A DNA stretch of 64,000 bases from Marivirga harenae (GTDB taxonomy: Bacteria > Bacteroidota > Bacteroidia > Cytophagales > Cyclobacteriaceae). Location: NCBI RefSeq assembly GCF_030534335.1, contig NZ_CP130565.1, positions 2,687,501-2,751,500 on the forward strand, given 5' to 3'. Both the position numbers and the translations under genes were made by a program. The notes beneath the pieces are model-generated. The model saw only the letters and a list, made by a program, of their open reading frames with translations, was not told where the DNA came from and did not search any database. The number at the start of each line of letters is the position of its first letter. Positions within the stretch are counted from its first letter, which is position 1. Shown here in pieces: positions 35,570-44,971 of this stretch.

Positions 35570-37543
35570 ATGTACAAATATTTATTTCTTTTCCTGCTTT
35601 TCTTCGCCTACAAAGGCAAAGCTCAACAACTTCAACAAGTTGATAGCGTTATCAGAGAAGCAAAATTTGACACAGAGGTTAAAGAGAATAAAGTCAATTT
35701 CTCTGTGACAACTCCGCCTTTAATTCAAATATCGGGCGCTCCAAAGGGATACTATACTTTTTTTTGGGAGTTTGGTGATGGCCAATTCAGTCAAAAAGAA
35801 AATCCTGAGCATTCGTATGAGAAGACGGGAGACTATAATGTCAAGCTTTGGGTGACCAATAATTATGATGCAGGGAAAACTCCCACAACGCGACCTAAAA
35901 GTGTGAAAATTGATAAAGTAGACATGAAGGAGAATGCCTCAGCCTCGATATTACATGAGGAGGAAGTGTTTGACTTTACCAAAAACCGAGAACCCATTCC
36001 TAATGAAGAATTAGTGGTTGTTTTGACCTATAAAAATCCTTATCAGGAATTGACAGACGGGAGACTCTATTTCTTTTATAATGAAGCTAAGTATAAAACC
36101 GACAATTTTCAGTTAATAGATGTCCGTACATATAATGGAGAATATCCCATCATCTCTGAAGATCGATTGGCGCTTGATATTGATATTCCTTTTTCATCCA
36201 TGCTGGCCTTTAATGGTGGTAATTTCATGAAGTCACCCCTTATCATCCAGGATACTAGTACCCAAGAAGAACTTAAAGAGCAGCTTGAAAATTCTAAGAA
36301 AGATTATAGGGAAATGAAGCAGATTGGATTTTCTAATTTTGAGCCAGGGGAAGAAAGAAATATTTTCTTTCAACTCAGAACAACACCGGAAATGTTGAAA
36401 GACACCAGTGCTATTATCAGTATCAGAGGGATTTATGTTCCAAACTCCAAATCTGCCAATCATAGTGTGAAGGACATGGAAATGGAGATCGTAACATCTC
36501 ATGACCCAAATAAAATGACCACCAATGCCAATTTGATGGATTTTAGGAACAGAAACAAAAAGAATTTTAAATATAAAATTCAGTTTCAAAATAATGGGGA
36601 AGGGCCTGCCAACACTGTCCGTCTTGAAACGAATATTCCTGAGATATTTAATCAAGAGGACATCGAGCTACTGGATTTCTATCCCAAATGCGATATTTGC
36701 CCTGAAGAGGATGTCACATATAGTTGTTTGGATACAAGCTTCGTTGAAGATAAAGTCATATTTACTTTTAAAAATATTTATCTGCCCGGAAGTAATCAAA
36801 AAGGAGTGAATTCGTATGATTCAACCAAGGGCTTTGTAAGTTACAAAATCCCGCTGAAGGGAAAGATTAAAAAGCAAAAGTCTCAAAGTCAAACGGCTAT
36901 ATATTTTGATAAAAATGAGCCCATCATCACGAACTACGCTACCACACGCTTTACACCCGGTCTGTCAATTGGGCTAAAGGCTGGTAATATGCGAATTGGA
37001 AGTTTAGAAAATTTTCAGGAATGGTTTTTTGGTGCTACCCTATCTAGCTATCAAGCATTTAAAGGATATTTTCAATCCGAAGTATTGCTTTCGAGCAATC
37101 AATATACAGCTAGTAGGCTTTATACTGAGGAAAATAGGAGGGATGAATTTTTTGTAGATGTTTATGATTATCAAGAAGAATCCGAATTTCAGAATCTTAG
37201 CTTTTATGTTGTGCCGACTTCCTATCGATATAACCTAACGGATTTTTTGTCCGTTGGTGGAGGAATTCAAATAAAATGGGATATAAAAAGTAAATTAGAG
37301 AGAGAAAGAAATGGAGAATATACCATGGTAGTAGAGTCAGAAAATTTTGAAATGAGAGATCCTGAACAAGATACTTTTGAAGAATTTACTGAATCGGATA
37401 CATTTACTAACTTTAGAGCTGCTACATTCATAGATTTGAATATCGGGAAGGTGAGAATTGGTCCCAGTGTCGGGCTTCGATATCACCACTATTTTAATGC
37501 ACCCAGACATCAATGGCAATTCTATGCCATCTGGAAATTTTAG
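35570..37543 (+). CDS. Exported PKD-domain protein with C-terminal beta-barrel
   Basis: A 657-residue exported protein. After a signal peptide (LFLFLLFFAYKGKAQ) comes a PKD domain (about 55-110) with FFWEFGDGQFSQKENPEHSY. A long beta-rich middle region follows, with a Cys cluster (YPKCDICPEEDVTYSC). From about residue 460 alternating strands (LSIGLKAGNMRIGSL, SFYVVPTSYRYNLTDFLSVGG, RIGPSVGLRYHH) and a terminal Phe (YAIWKF) suggest an outer-membrane barrel. The domain order suggests a surface-exposed or periplasmic sensor tied to the outer membrane. The CHAT gene starts five bases after its stop. Confidence 0.78.
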   Translation: MYKYLFLFLLFFAYKGKAQQLQQVDSVIREAKFDTEVKENKVNFSVTTPPLIQISGAPKGYYTFFWEFGDGQFSQKENPEHSYEKTGDYNVKLWVTNNYDAGKTPTTRPKSVKIDKVDMKENASASILHEEEVFDFTKNREPIPNEELVVVLTYKNPYQELTDGRLYFFYNEAKYKTDNFQLIDVRTYNGEYPIISEDRLALDIDIPFSSMLAFNGGNFMKSPLIIQDTSTQEELKEQLENSKKDYREMKQIGFSNFEPGEERNIFFQLRTTPEMLKDTSAIISIRGIYVPNSKSANHSVKDMEMEIVTSHDPNKMTTNANLMDFRNRNKKNFKYKIQFQNNGEGPANTVRLETNIPEIFNQEDIELLDFYPKCDICPEEDVTYSCLDTSFVEDKVIFTFKNIYLPGSNQKGVNSYDSTKGFVSYKIPLKGKIKKQKSQSQTAIYFDKNEPIITNYATTRFTPGLSIGLKAGNMRIGSLENFQEWFFGATLSSYQAFKGYFQSEVLLSSNQYTASRLYTEENRRDEFFVDVYDYQEESEFQNLSFYVVPTSYRYNLTDFLSVGGGIQIKWDIKSKLERERNGEYTMVVESENFEMRDPEQDTFEEFTESDTFTNFRAATFIDLNIGKVRIGPSVGLRYHHYFNAPRHQWQFYAIWKF

Positions 37544-37548
37544 TACTT

Positions 37549-40137
37549 ATGTCCCGTCAAATATTCTACTTTTTCCTTTTACTATTTATACATTTATTAA
37601 GCACTAATTTAGTAGCTCAAAACCTCGCTGACAGTATCTATAATGATTTGGATCAATTGGTTGAAAGCTATCCTTCCTTAAGCTCAATCAATACGGAACA
37701 ATTAAGAATTGATGAGCACTACTCAAATCTGAGAACCGATGAAGAGCGATTAGCTTTGGTTATCATGCGATGTAATTTAGCTTTTTATTTAAAAGAATAT
37801 GAGAAGCATTACGATGCAATTCAGCAATATCAAAAAGCCTGGAAGCTCTATCATTCACATAATCTAAAAAATTATGACATTATTGAATATTGCTTAAAAC
37901 CATTAGGGAATTTATTAACGATGACAGGAAATTTTGCTGAAGCGGAAAACGTCATTGTACAATATATGCATATGGCAGAATCTGATAATGACGAGGAAAG
38001 CTATACAGCAGGGGTAATTAATCTATCCGTGGTCTATAATAACATCGGGAACTACCAAGAGGCGCTCGAATTACTGAGAAGTCATCTGAAGAAGGCAAAT
38101 CCTAATAAAAACCAAAAGGAACTCATTGAGAATAATATTGCTTCCAATTTGTTAGCATTGGATAAGCACAAGGAGGTTAAAGATAAAATAAAGGAAAATG
38201 GAGCCAAATCAATTTCAGCCTTAAAAATTAAGGTACAATCTTATATAGAGGAGGAAGAATATGCTGCAGCCCGTACACTTTTTAAGGAGATTGAAAAGCT
38301 GTTGATCAAAGATAATAGTAGTCGACAATTAGCAAAATTTTATGTGGAAGAAGCTAGTTTTTATCATCTAATTTCCAAAAAGGACAGTGCGCAAATTCTT
38401 CTGAAAAGTGCTCTGAACTTATTGCTTCCGAATATTGAATTAGAAGAAATTAGGAAGAATTATTCACTGCTCTATGCAGAGAACACCTTTATAGATATAT
38501 TCGATGCTTTTGCACTGTATTCCGAACAGCTTAATTTAAAGCTTGAGTATTTCAAGTTGAGTTTCTATGTTGAAGAATTATTATTAAAGAAGATCAATGA
38601 TCCTCAATCGAAGCTCATTTTTCAAACTTCTTACCGAAAGCGAAGTGAAAAGTGCTTAAAATTGCTTTACGATGAATTCCAGAGTAATCAAAACGATAGC
38701 TTGATAAGGAATGCTTTCGAATATGCTGAAAATAGTAAGACTAGAGTCTTAAAAGAATCTGCAAACAGCAAGTCATTGCTAAAACGAAATCCGGAGGATA
38801 GTTTACTCATTAAAAAGGAAGTATTATTGAATAAACAGCAATCTTTTATTGGAGAATTGATTCGCAGGCGCCTGTCTAATTCGGAAGATACATTAAATAG
38901 GATAAATCAAGATTTTATTGATTTGAGTTATCAGTTGAGTGAAGTTCAAAAAAATATTGAAGAAAAATACCCAGAAATCAAGAATACCGAATCCGATTTA
39001 GAAGCTTTACAACAACAACTAAAGATCGATGACGCTCAGATGCTTTATTATTTTTATGGCGAGCAGGACCTGTATTTATTTCATATTGATGAAAATGATG
39101 CCATTTGGCAGAAAATTTCCCTTCAGGATAGATTTACAGAGCAGTTGGTTCATTTCGTGCGGTCATTTGAATCTCCAACTGTAATTAATAGTAATACAGA
39201 AAATTATGTAAATAGTGCATTTGAATTGAATCAAATATTAGGAGTTGGCTTAAATGAGGAAAGAGAAAATTTAGTTATTGTCCCAGATGGACTCTTAAGT
39301 TTTTTACCATTTGAAGCTTTGCTGACAGATGATGTGCTGCATTCAAATTACAGTAAGATGCCGTTTTTGATTAGAAAATACAAGCTGTCCTATAATCTGA
39401 GTTCAAGTTTTTATATAGAGAACCAGAAGGAATTAGATTTAGAAAGTCTGTATGGAGTATTCCCAGTTTTTAAAGAATCTAAGCGGTATTTAAAATACTC
39501 TGAGCATGAATTAGAGTTGATTGCTGGAATTTTTGAGGATAATTTCGATACATACCAAAATGCTACTCGCTCCAATTTTTTGACTAATTCAAATCAATAT
39601 GATATCCTTCATTTATCAACACATGCTATGGGAGGTAGTTTTGCAATTCCTGCGTACATAGAATTCACGGATGATGTAATATTGTTACCGGAGTTATACT
39701 CCCTAAATTTGGACGCAGATTTAGTAGTTTTGAGTGCCTGTGAAACTGGTGTAGGACAAATCATTAAGGGAGCTACTCCCATGAGTCTAGCAAGAGGTTT
39801 TCAATATGCCGGAGTTCAAAATATATTGATGACGCAGTGGAAAGTTAATGATTTTGCCACTTCAAAATTGATGGAGGATTTTTACAAAGAATTAGTCAAA
39901 AATAAAGCTCCTTCTACCGCAATTAGAAAAGCGAAAATTTCATACTTGGATGACACTTCTATTAGTGGTATTGAAAAATCACCATACTATTGGGCAGGTT
40001 TCACTTACTATGGAAAGATAAAACAAGAAAAGCAAACCTGGATGGATTTGAAATATATAATATTACTCGGGTTATCGGCTGTTATTGTACTGCTTTTGTT
40101 TTACTTTTTCAGTCGAATTAAGAGGGTGAAATCATGA
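37549..40137 (+). CDS. Exported TPR-CHAT domain protein (caspase-like protease)
   Basis: An 862-residue protein. A signal peptide (FYFFLLLFIHLLSTNLVAQ) is followed by about 10 TPR-like repeats (residues 60-420), a coiled linker, and a CHAT domain (about 555-830) with the catalytic pair intact: HLSTHA (His692) and LSACETG (Cys731), plus GATPMSLARGFQYAGV. A C-terminal transmembrane helix (YIILLGLSAVIVLLLFYFF) and basic end (SRIKRVKS) anchor it, so the protease lies in the periplasm. ATG 37549 is preferred to a TTG-type start at 37513 overlapping the previous gene. The stop overlaps trmN6 by four bases. Confidence 0.88.
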   Translation: MSRQIFYFFLLLFIHLLSTNLVAQNLADSIYNDLDQLVESYPSLSSINTEQLRIDEHYSNLRTDEERLALVIMRCNLAFYLKEYEKHYDAIQQYQKAWKLYHSHNLKNYDIIEYCLKPLGNLLTMTGNFAEAENVIVQYMHMAESDNDEESYTAGVINLSVVYNNIGNYQEALELLRSHLKKANPNKNQKELIENNIASNLLALDKHKEVKDKIKENGAKSISALKIKVQSYIEEEEYAAARTLFKEIEKLLIKDNSSRQLAKFYVEEASFYHLISKKDSAQILLKSALNLLLPNIELEEIRKNYSLLYAENTFIDIFDAFALYSEQLNLKLEYFKLSFYVEELLLKKINDPQSKLIFQTSYRKRSEKCLKLLYDEFQSNQNDSLIRNAFEYAENSKTRVLKESANSKSLLKRNPEDSLLIKKEVLLNKQQSFIGELIRRRLSNSEDTLNRINQDFIDLSYQLSEVQKNIEEKYPEIKNTESDLEALQQQLKIDDAQMLYYFYGEQDLYLFHIDENDAIWQKISLQDRFTEQLVHFVRSFESPTVINSNTENYVNSAFELNQILGVGLNEERENLVIVPDGLLSFLPFEALLTDDVLHSNYSKMPFLIRKYKLSYNLSSSFYIENQKELDLESLYGVFPVFKESKRYLKYSEHELELIAGIFEDNFDTYQNATRSNFLTNSNQYDILHLSTHAMGGSFAIPAYIEFTDDVILLPELYSLNLDADLVVLSACETGVGQIIKGATPMSLARGFQYAGVQNILMTQWKVNDFATSKLMEDFYKELVKNKAPSTAIRKAKISYLDDTSISGIEKSPYYWAGFTYYGKIKQEKQTWMDLKYIILLGLSAVIVLLLFYFFSRIKRVKS

Positions 40138-40847
40138 GTATTTTTCGTTTTAAGCAATTTTCGGTAAATCAGGAAAGTAGTCCAGCAAAAATCACAACTG
40201 ATGCCACAGTCTTTGCTTCATCACTTCATATTTCTTCAGATGTAAAGAGGGTTTTAGAAATTGGGACGGGAACAGGAGTATTATCTTTAATGCTGGCCCA
40301 ACGATATCCTGAAATCGAAATTGAAGCTTTAGAAATAAACCCCAAGGCATTTGAAGTAGCAGATAAAAACTTCAAAAACTCAAGATGGAGTTCTAGATTA
40401 AAAGCCCTTTTGGTAGATTTTAATAAATTTGAAAGCTCAAAAGAGTATGATCTTATATTCTCTAACCCACCGTTTTTTCAAAACAACCTTCAGTCAGAAG
40501 TAAATCATGGTAAAAATATAGCCTATCACACCAATAGTCTTTCATTTGCAAATTTAGCAAAAGGAATAAATTTGCATTTATCACGAAATGGAGAAGCCCA
40601 TATTATGCTTCCTCCCTACGAAATGTCTTTGTTAGATAAAGAAATGAATGAATTGGGCCTTTTTTGCAAAAACATCATTGAACTAATGCATAAACCCAAT
40701 AGTAAAATAATTCGGACTTTCAATATTTATGAAAGGGTAGAGCATCGAAGCCCAGCACCTTATGTTAAAATATATGTAAGGGATGAAAATAATGATTTCC
40801 ACCCCTCCTATATTAAATTAATGAAAGATTACTTGACTATTTTCTAA
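40134..40847 (+). CDS. trmN6: tRNA1(Val) (adenine(37)-N6)-methyltransferase
   Basis: A 237-residue class I methyltransferase of the YfiC/TrmN6 type. FRFKQFSVNQ at the start, the SAM-binding motif VLEIGTGTGVLSLMLAQR, and the base-amine motif LIFSNPPFFQN are visible. TrmN6 adds a methyl group to A37 of tRNA1(Val). The ATG overlaps the CHAT stop (ATGA). The 3' end overlaps the convergent saccharopine-dehydrogenase gene by four bases. Confidence 0.9.
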   Translation: MSIFRFKQFSVNQESSPAKITTDATVFASSLHISSDVKRVLEIGTGTGVLSLMLAQRYPEIEIEALEINPKAFEVADKNFKNSRWSSRLKALLVDFNKFESSKEYDLIFSNPPFFQNNLQSEVNHGKNIAYHTNSLSFANLAKGINLHLSRNGEAHIMLPPYEMSLLDKEMNELGLFCKNIIELMHKPNSKIIRTFNIYERVEHRSPAPYVKIYVRDENNDFHPSYIKLMKDYLTIF

Positions 40848-42184
40848 TCCTCAATTGTAATCTCATTTTCTTTAAATTGAACTCCTATGCTGTTAAGCTC
40901 TTGCAATATCGGTTGATATATTTCCTTTTTGATTGGAATCTGTACCCCTCGCAATTTAATATTTCCGTTCAAAACATTTTTTATGGCAATTCCTAAAGGC
41001 CAACCAACAGTTTTAGACATGGCTGTTTCCATTTGGTCATCTCCTTTTGAAACGATAGAGGAATCCAATCGAAATTTTTTACCATTCAGATCATATTCAA
41101 ATTGGTGTTGCATTACGATCATATCTTTATCTTGTGGCTCTAAGCTCATTTTTTCTTCCATGATCGCTTGCATAACTTGAGCAGGACTACCTTCATTAAT
41201 TGGTACCTTTTTATCTTCAAAAATTCCCAACCATTCAAGCTTTTTAAAAATTTCTGAATCCCTGCTGAACCCAAGGTTTTTGCACAATTTATCTTCAATT
41301 GACGCTGATTTATTGTACGGTAAAAATGCATTGAAGAAGTCTCTTTTGGACATCCCATCTAGACCTTCCATTTGGTAAGAGTCATCCGTGACCCCTAGTT
41401 GAACAAAGATATTCCATGCATCGCAAAAGCCGGCTTTTCTGAATGTACCTCTGATTAAAGTGGGAATTTCTTCAATGCCATAAACTTTTCTATATGCCAA
41501 AGAATTACGATTTGGATAGCCTTCAAAATCACCTAATCCATTTACCTCAATGGTTTCATATCTAGTAAATAGTTTATGATAAGGAATGTATTTGTATCTT
41601 CCGTTTCTGATAAACTGAGCAGTTCCCTGTCCTGCTAAAACCACATTTCTTGGGTTCCAAGTAAATTTATAATGCCAAGGATTATTATCACTTTCAGGAG
41701 CAACTAATCCTCCGGTATAAGATTTAAAAGAAGTCAATTTACCGCCTTTTTCTCTTATTTTGTCCATAGCTTCCATTGCAGTCATGTGGTCAATACCTGG
41801 GTCTAAACCACATTCCATTAAAATTATAATATTTTTACTTTTTGCAATGTCGGATAATTCATCTACATCAGTGCTGTTGTAAGATGCAGTTACCATATGT
41901 TTGCCTTGATCCACGCAAACCGTAGCTACTTTTGGATGAAACCTGGCTGGAAGCATAGATATGACCAAATCAGCTTTTGCAATTTCATCCTTGGTTTGGA
42001 TTTCATTTAAGATATCAAATTGAATAGCAGAAGTATTAGGATGGTTCCCAGCCTTGTCTTCTGCTAGCTTAATGTCAAAATCTCCAATTCTAATATGCCA
42101 GTTTTCTTCCGGGGCATGTTTTTTCAGGTAGTTAATTAATGAAGTAGCAGACCTTCCTGCTCCTAATAATAAAATGTTTTGCAT
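40844..42184 (-). CDS. Saccharopine dehydrogenase family oxidoreductase
   Basis: A 446-residue NAD(P)-dependent enzyme. The Rossmann motif ILLLGAGRSATSLINYL begins the protein; ADLVISMLPARFHPKVA, ECGLDPGIDHMTAM and the C-terminal FDLN-like domain match saccharopine dehydrogenases/reductases that act in lysine metabolism. The substrate direction (saccharopine reductase versus lysine-forming) is not readable. ATG 42184 is used because a TAACTTTG promoter element places transcription after the TTG at 42202. Confidence 0.88.
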   Translation of the reverse strand: MQNILLLGAGRSATSLINYLKKHAPEENWHIRIGDFDIKLAEDKAGNHPNTSAIQFDILNEIQTKDEIAKADLVISMLPARFHPKVATVCVDQGKHMVTASYNSTDVDELSDIAKSKNIIILMECGLDPGIDHMTAMEAMDKIREKGGKLTSFKSYTGGLVAPESDNNPWHYKFTWNPRNVVLAGQGTAQFIRNGRYKYIPYHKLFTRYETIEVNGLGDFEGYPNRNSLAYRKVYGIEEIPTLIRGTFRKAGFCDAWNIFVQLGVTDDSYQMEGLDGMSKRDFFNAFLPYNKSASIEDKLCKNLGFSRDSEIFKKLEWLGIFEDKKVPINEGSPAQVMQAIMEEKMSLEPQDKDMIVMQHQFEYDLNGKKFRLDSSIVSKGDDQMETAMSKTVGWPLGIAIKNVLNGNIKLRGVQIPIKKEIYQPILQELNSIGVQFKENEITIED

Positions 42185-42207
42185 AGTTCTTTTAGTTTCC
42201 AAGGAAG

Positions 42208-42215
42208 CAAAGTTA
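42208..42215 (-). promoter_or_regulatory. Putative -7 promoter element for the saccharopine-dehydrogenase gene
   Basis: TAACTTTG on the minus strand matches TAnnTTTG; the start would be near 42201, giving a leader of about 17 bases before ATG 42184. Confidence 0.45.
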
Positions 42216-42491
42216 TTAATATGAATTCCTCAAAAAACCGAGAGTCAAAAAAAGTTAGTCGAAAAATGTAAAATAAGTAACATTTTGTAAGAACAGGTCT
42301 TTATTATTGCAGATATAATTTATTAATCTTAATATTAAAAACATTTGTTTGAACATCATTGATTATTAGCGGTGATAGACGGAGTTAATAATGAATAATA
42401 ATATAAAACATACATGAAGCATGTTTTTTCGATTGATTTTCATTAATTAGGAAAGATTTGTTTTTTAAAGTAGAACTGATGCATAATCCAC
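42216..42491. other. Intergenic region, no gene seen
   Basis: AT-rich sequence between the divergent saccharopine-dehydrogenase and cheR-like genes. Only a small A/T hairpin (AAAATGT with ACATTTT, around 42265-42287) was seen; no reading frame of interest. Confidence 0.35.
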
Positions 42492-43322
42492 ATGAATAGA
42501 CAGGATATAGAAATATCGGATTTGAGGCGCATCACAGAATTGGTAAAGGAGCAATATAAATATGATTTTACCAATTATGCCATGTCCTCATTTCGAAGAA
42601 GGATACTTCGAATTATGGAGCTCTATAAATTCGGGTCTGCAGATTTATTGATCAAAAGGCTGAAAGATGATAAATCTTTCTTTGATGAATTTATAGCAGA
42701 GATCACTGTAAATGTTACGGAAATGTTCCGAGACCCTCCTTTTTGGAGAGAATTACGGGATAATGTAATTCCAAATATTTTATTGAATCATAATACCATC
42801 AGCATTTGGCATGCCGGCTGCTCCTCCGGTGAAGAGGTATTTTCTATGGCCGTTCTACTCAAAGAGATGGGTATTTTGGATAAAGCTAAAATCATAGCTA
42901 CCGATATCGATAAAGTAATACTTGAAAAAGCAAAAAAGGGTCATTATTCCATGAAAAACATGGAATTAAACGAAAAGAACTACATCCGCTTTGAGGGTAA
43001 GAACAATTTCAAAGATTATTTTAAGGAAGAAAACGGGAAGGCAGTGATGGATAAATCTTTGATCCAAAATGTATCCTTCCGTGAACATGACCTAGTTCAA
43101 GGCGTGGTATTCAACAAGTTTGATTTAATCTTGTGCAGAAACGTGATGATCTATTTCAATCAGAACCTCCAAAATGAAGTATTGAAAAAGCATCATGAAA
43201 GTCTATTCAAATACGGCTACCTAGTTATTGGGTCCAAAGAATCTTTAATATGGTGTGAAATTGCCAATAAGTTTATTGTAGTAAATAACGAAGAAAAAAT
43301 TTATAAGAAAATTAAAGACTGA
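42492..43322 (+). CDS. CheR-type protein-glutamate O-methyltransferase
   Basis: A 276-residue CheR. NVTEMFRDPPFW, the SAM-binding WHAGCSSGEEVFSMAVLL, IIATDIDKVILEKAKKG and DLILCRNVMIYF are all characteristic. No C-terminal TPR is fused. No chemoreceptor, CheA or CheW gene is in the window, and it is followed by a bare CheB domain and a SiaABC-like set, so it may act in a non-chemotaxis signalling path. It starts 307 bases after the divergent gene and 22 bases before the cheB-like gene. Confidence 0.92.
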   Translation: MNRQDIEISDLRRITELVKEQYKYDFTNYAMSSFRRRILRIMELYKFGSADLLIKRLKDDKSFFDEFIAEITVNVTEMFRDPPFWRELRDNVIPNILLNHNTISIWHAGCSSGEEVFSMAVLLKEMGILDKAKIIATDIDKVILEKAKKGHYSMKNMELNEKNYIRFEGKNNFKDYFKEENGKAVMDKSLIQNVSFREHDLVQGVVFNKFDLILCRNVMIYFNQNLQNEVLKKHHESLFKYGYLVIGSKESLIWCEIANKFIVVNNEEKIYKKIKD

Positions 43323-43344
43323 GGTCTCTGCAAATTAGTACTCA

Positions 43345-43938
43345 ATGGCTCGATTCAATCTTGATAATAAATATAAAGCGATAGTAATCGGAGGATCGGC
43401 AGGTAGTTTTCAAGGGATAACCCAAATTCTATCTTCCATTCCTGCAGATTTCAGCTTGCCTATTATCCTATGCTTGCATAGATTAAAGCATGTGCGCAAT
43501 GGATTTGTTGAGGCTTTATCTATTAAGAGTATTAAGCCAGTGGTTGAGCCATATGATAAAGAAAATATAAAAAGGGGTAAGGTCTATTTAGCCCCTGCAA
43601 ATTATCATTTATCAATTGAGTTAGGTAACTCTATTGCTTTATCAACTGAGGAAATGTTCAACAATTCAAGACCTTCAATCGACATTACCTTAGAAACTGC
43701 AGCCTATAATTACAGAGATAAACTAATAGGAATATTATTGTCAGGGGCTAATAAGGATGGTGCGCTCGGGATGAAGAGAATTAAAGATAGAAAAGGACTT
43801 ACAATCATTCAGGACCCAGAGGAATGTATGATCGACACCATGCCTACTGCGGCAAAGAAAATTACTGAAATCGATTACACCTTGAAAGTTCAAGAGATTG
43901 TTCAATTCCTAAAGGAATTGGATAAATTGTATAAATGA
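43345..43938 (+). CDS. CheB methylesterase domain without receiver
   Basis: A 197-residue catalytic domain only. The catalytic triad of CheB is visible: Ser18 in VIGGSAGSFQG, His45 in LCLHRLKH and Asp138 in LLSGANKDGALGM. The receiver domain that controls ordinary CheB is missing, so phosphorylation control is absent or done by another protein. The PTAAKK segment fits the family C-terminus. It follows cheR by 22 bases. Confidence 0.92.
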   Translation: MARFNLDNKYKAIVIGGSAGSFQGITQILSSIPADFSLPIILCLHRLKHVRNGFVEALSIKSIKPVVEPYDKENIKRGKVYLAPANYHLSIELGNSIALSTEEMFNNSRPSIDITLETAAYNYRDKLIGILLSGANKDGALGMKRIKDRKGLTIIQDPEECMIDTMPTAAKKITEIDYTLKVQEIVQFLKELDKLYK

Positions 43939-44118
43939 TTTCTGAATTATTGCCTTAAAAGCAATACAATTATATATATTTGGTGATGTTTGCCATTAAG
44001 AATGATTGATTTTTTTGAATTAAAAGTGATTAAAACATAGAGTGGAATTTTTTTATTTATTTCTTAGGATTTTAAGGATTAAGAGTAAATAGGATTTTTA
44101 TCTCGGAAGTATTCATTT

Positions 44119-44943
44119 ATGAAAGCATTATACAAAAACTTAGCACTTATCACTTCATTGCTTTTTACTATGAGCATCATAGGATTAGCATATTACCTGT
44201 TTATTTTCCCGGAAAGAATTGCTAATCAAACGCATCTCATCAGCTTGATGGAGGTGTCTGAATTGAAGCCCGTTTTGGAAGAGCTTTATATATTTAGTGC
44301 AATTTCCATTTTGTTAGGTTTTGTTTCTATTCTATTGCATTTATTTAATAGAAGTAGCAAAGATGAAAGTAATGTAGTTTACATTGAAAAATTCAAAGAT
44401 AAAAAGGAGTCAAAGAATGCACAGTCTAAGGAAGAAGGTGATGAAAATATTGATGAAAATCTAAAAGAAATAAATGCTAGCCTCAAAAAGGAATCAGATA
44501 ATAAAGCGAAAGCAGAGAAGTTACTGTCATTCTTAGCAGACCAAATGGAGGCAAGTCAGGGGGCAATTTATGTAACTGATAAAGATGACAAAAAGAATAT
44601 TATAAAACTGTTTGCGGCTTATGCTTTTGTGCTTCCAGAAAGTCAAACAGTTTCTTATGAATTTGGTGAAGGGTTGGCTGGCCAAGTGGCGAAGGAACAA
44701 AAGTTGATTAATATTTCCGATATCCCTAAGGGTTATATCAAAATATTGTCTGGCCTAGGGGAAGCAAATCCTGCACACTTAATATTATGTCCTATCATGA
44801 AGGATAAAAAGCTTTTAGGAGTAGCAGAAATCGCCTCCTTTAAAAGCTTTACGAAATCTCATGAAACGTTGGTTGAAAAAGCATTGGCATTGATTTCAAA
44901 TGACCTTGATAAAGGACCAGAAAAGGTAAAAGAGAAAAAATAA
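44119..44943 (+). CDS. Membrane-anchored GAF-domain protein
   Basis: A 274-residue protein with two N-terminal transmembrane helices (LALITSLLFTMSIIGLAYYLF and LYIFSAISILLGFVSILLHLF, shortened to LLFTMSIIGLAYYLF and ISILLGFVSILL), a charged coiled coil (about 85-135), and one GAF domain (about 140-265; GAIYVTDKDDKKN, FGEGLAGQVAKEQ, LILCPIMKDKKLLGVAEI). The GAF domain is clearly related to that of the next protein, the SiaA-like phosphatase. It has no output domain, so it may modulate that protein through GAF pairing. It ends 28 bases before the next start. Confidence 0.85.
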   Translation: MKALYKNLALITSLLFTMSIIGLAYYLFIFPERIANQTHLISLMEVSELKPVLEELYIFSAISILLGFVSILLHLFNRSSKDESNVVYIEKFKDKKESKNAQSKEEGDENIDENLKEINASLKKESDNKAKAEKLLSFLADQMEASQGAIYVTDKDDKKNIIKLFAAYAFVLPESQTVSYEFGEGLAGQVAKEQKLINISDIPKGYIKILSGLGEANPAHLILCPIMKDKKLLGVAEIASFKSFTKSHETLVEKALALISNDLDKGPEKVKEKK

Positions 44944-44971
44944 TTCATTTTTTAGTATCAAAGAATTCAAT

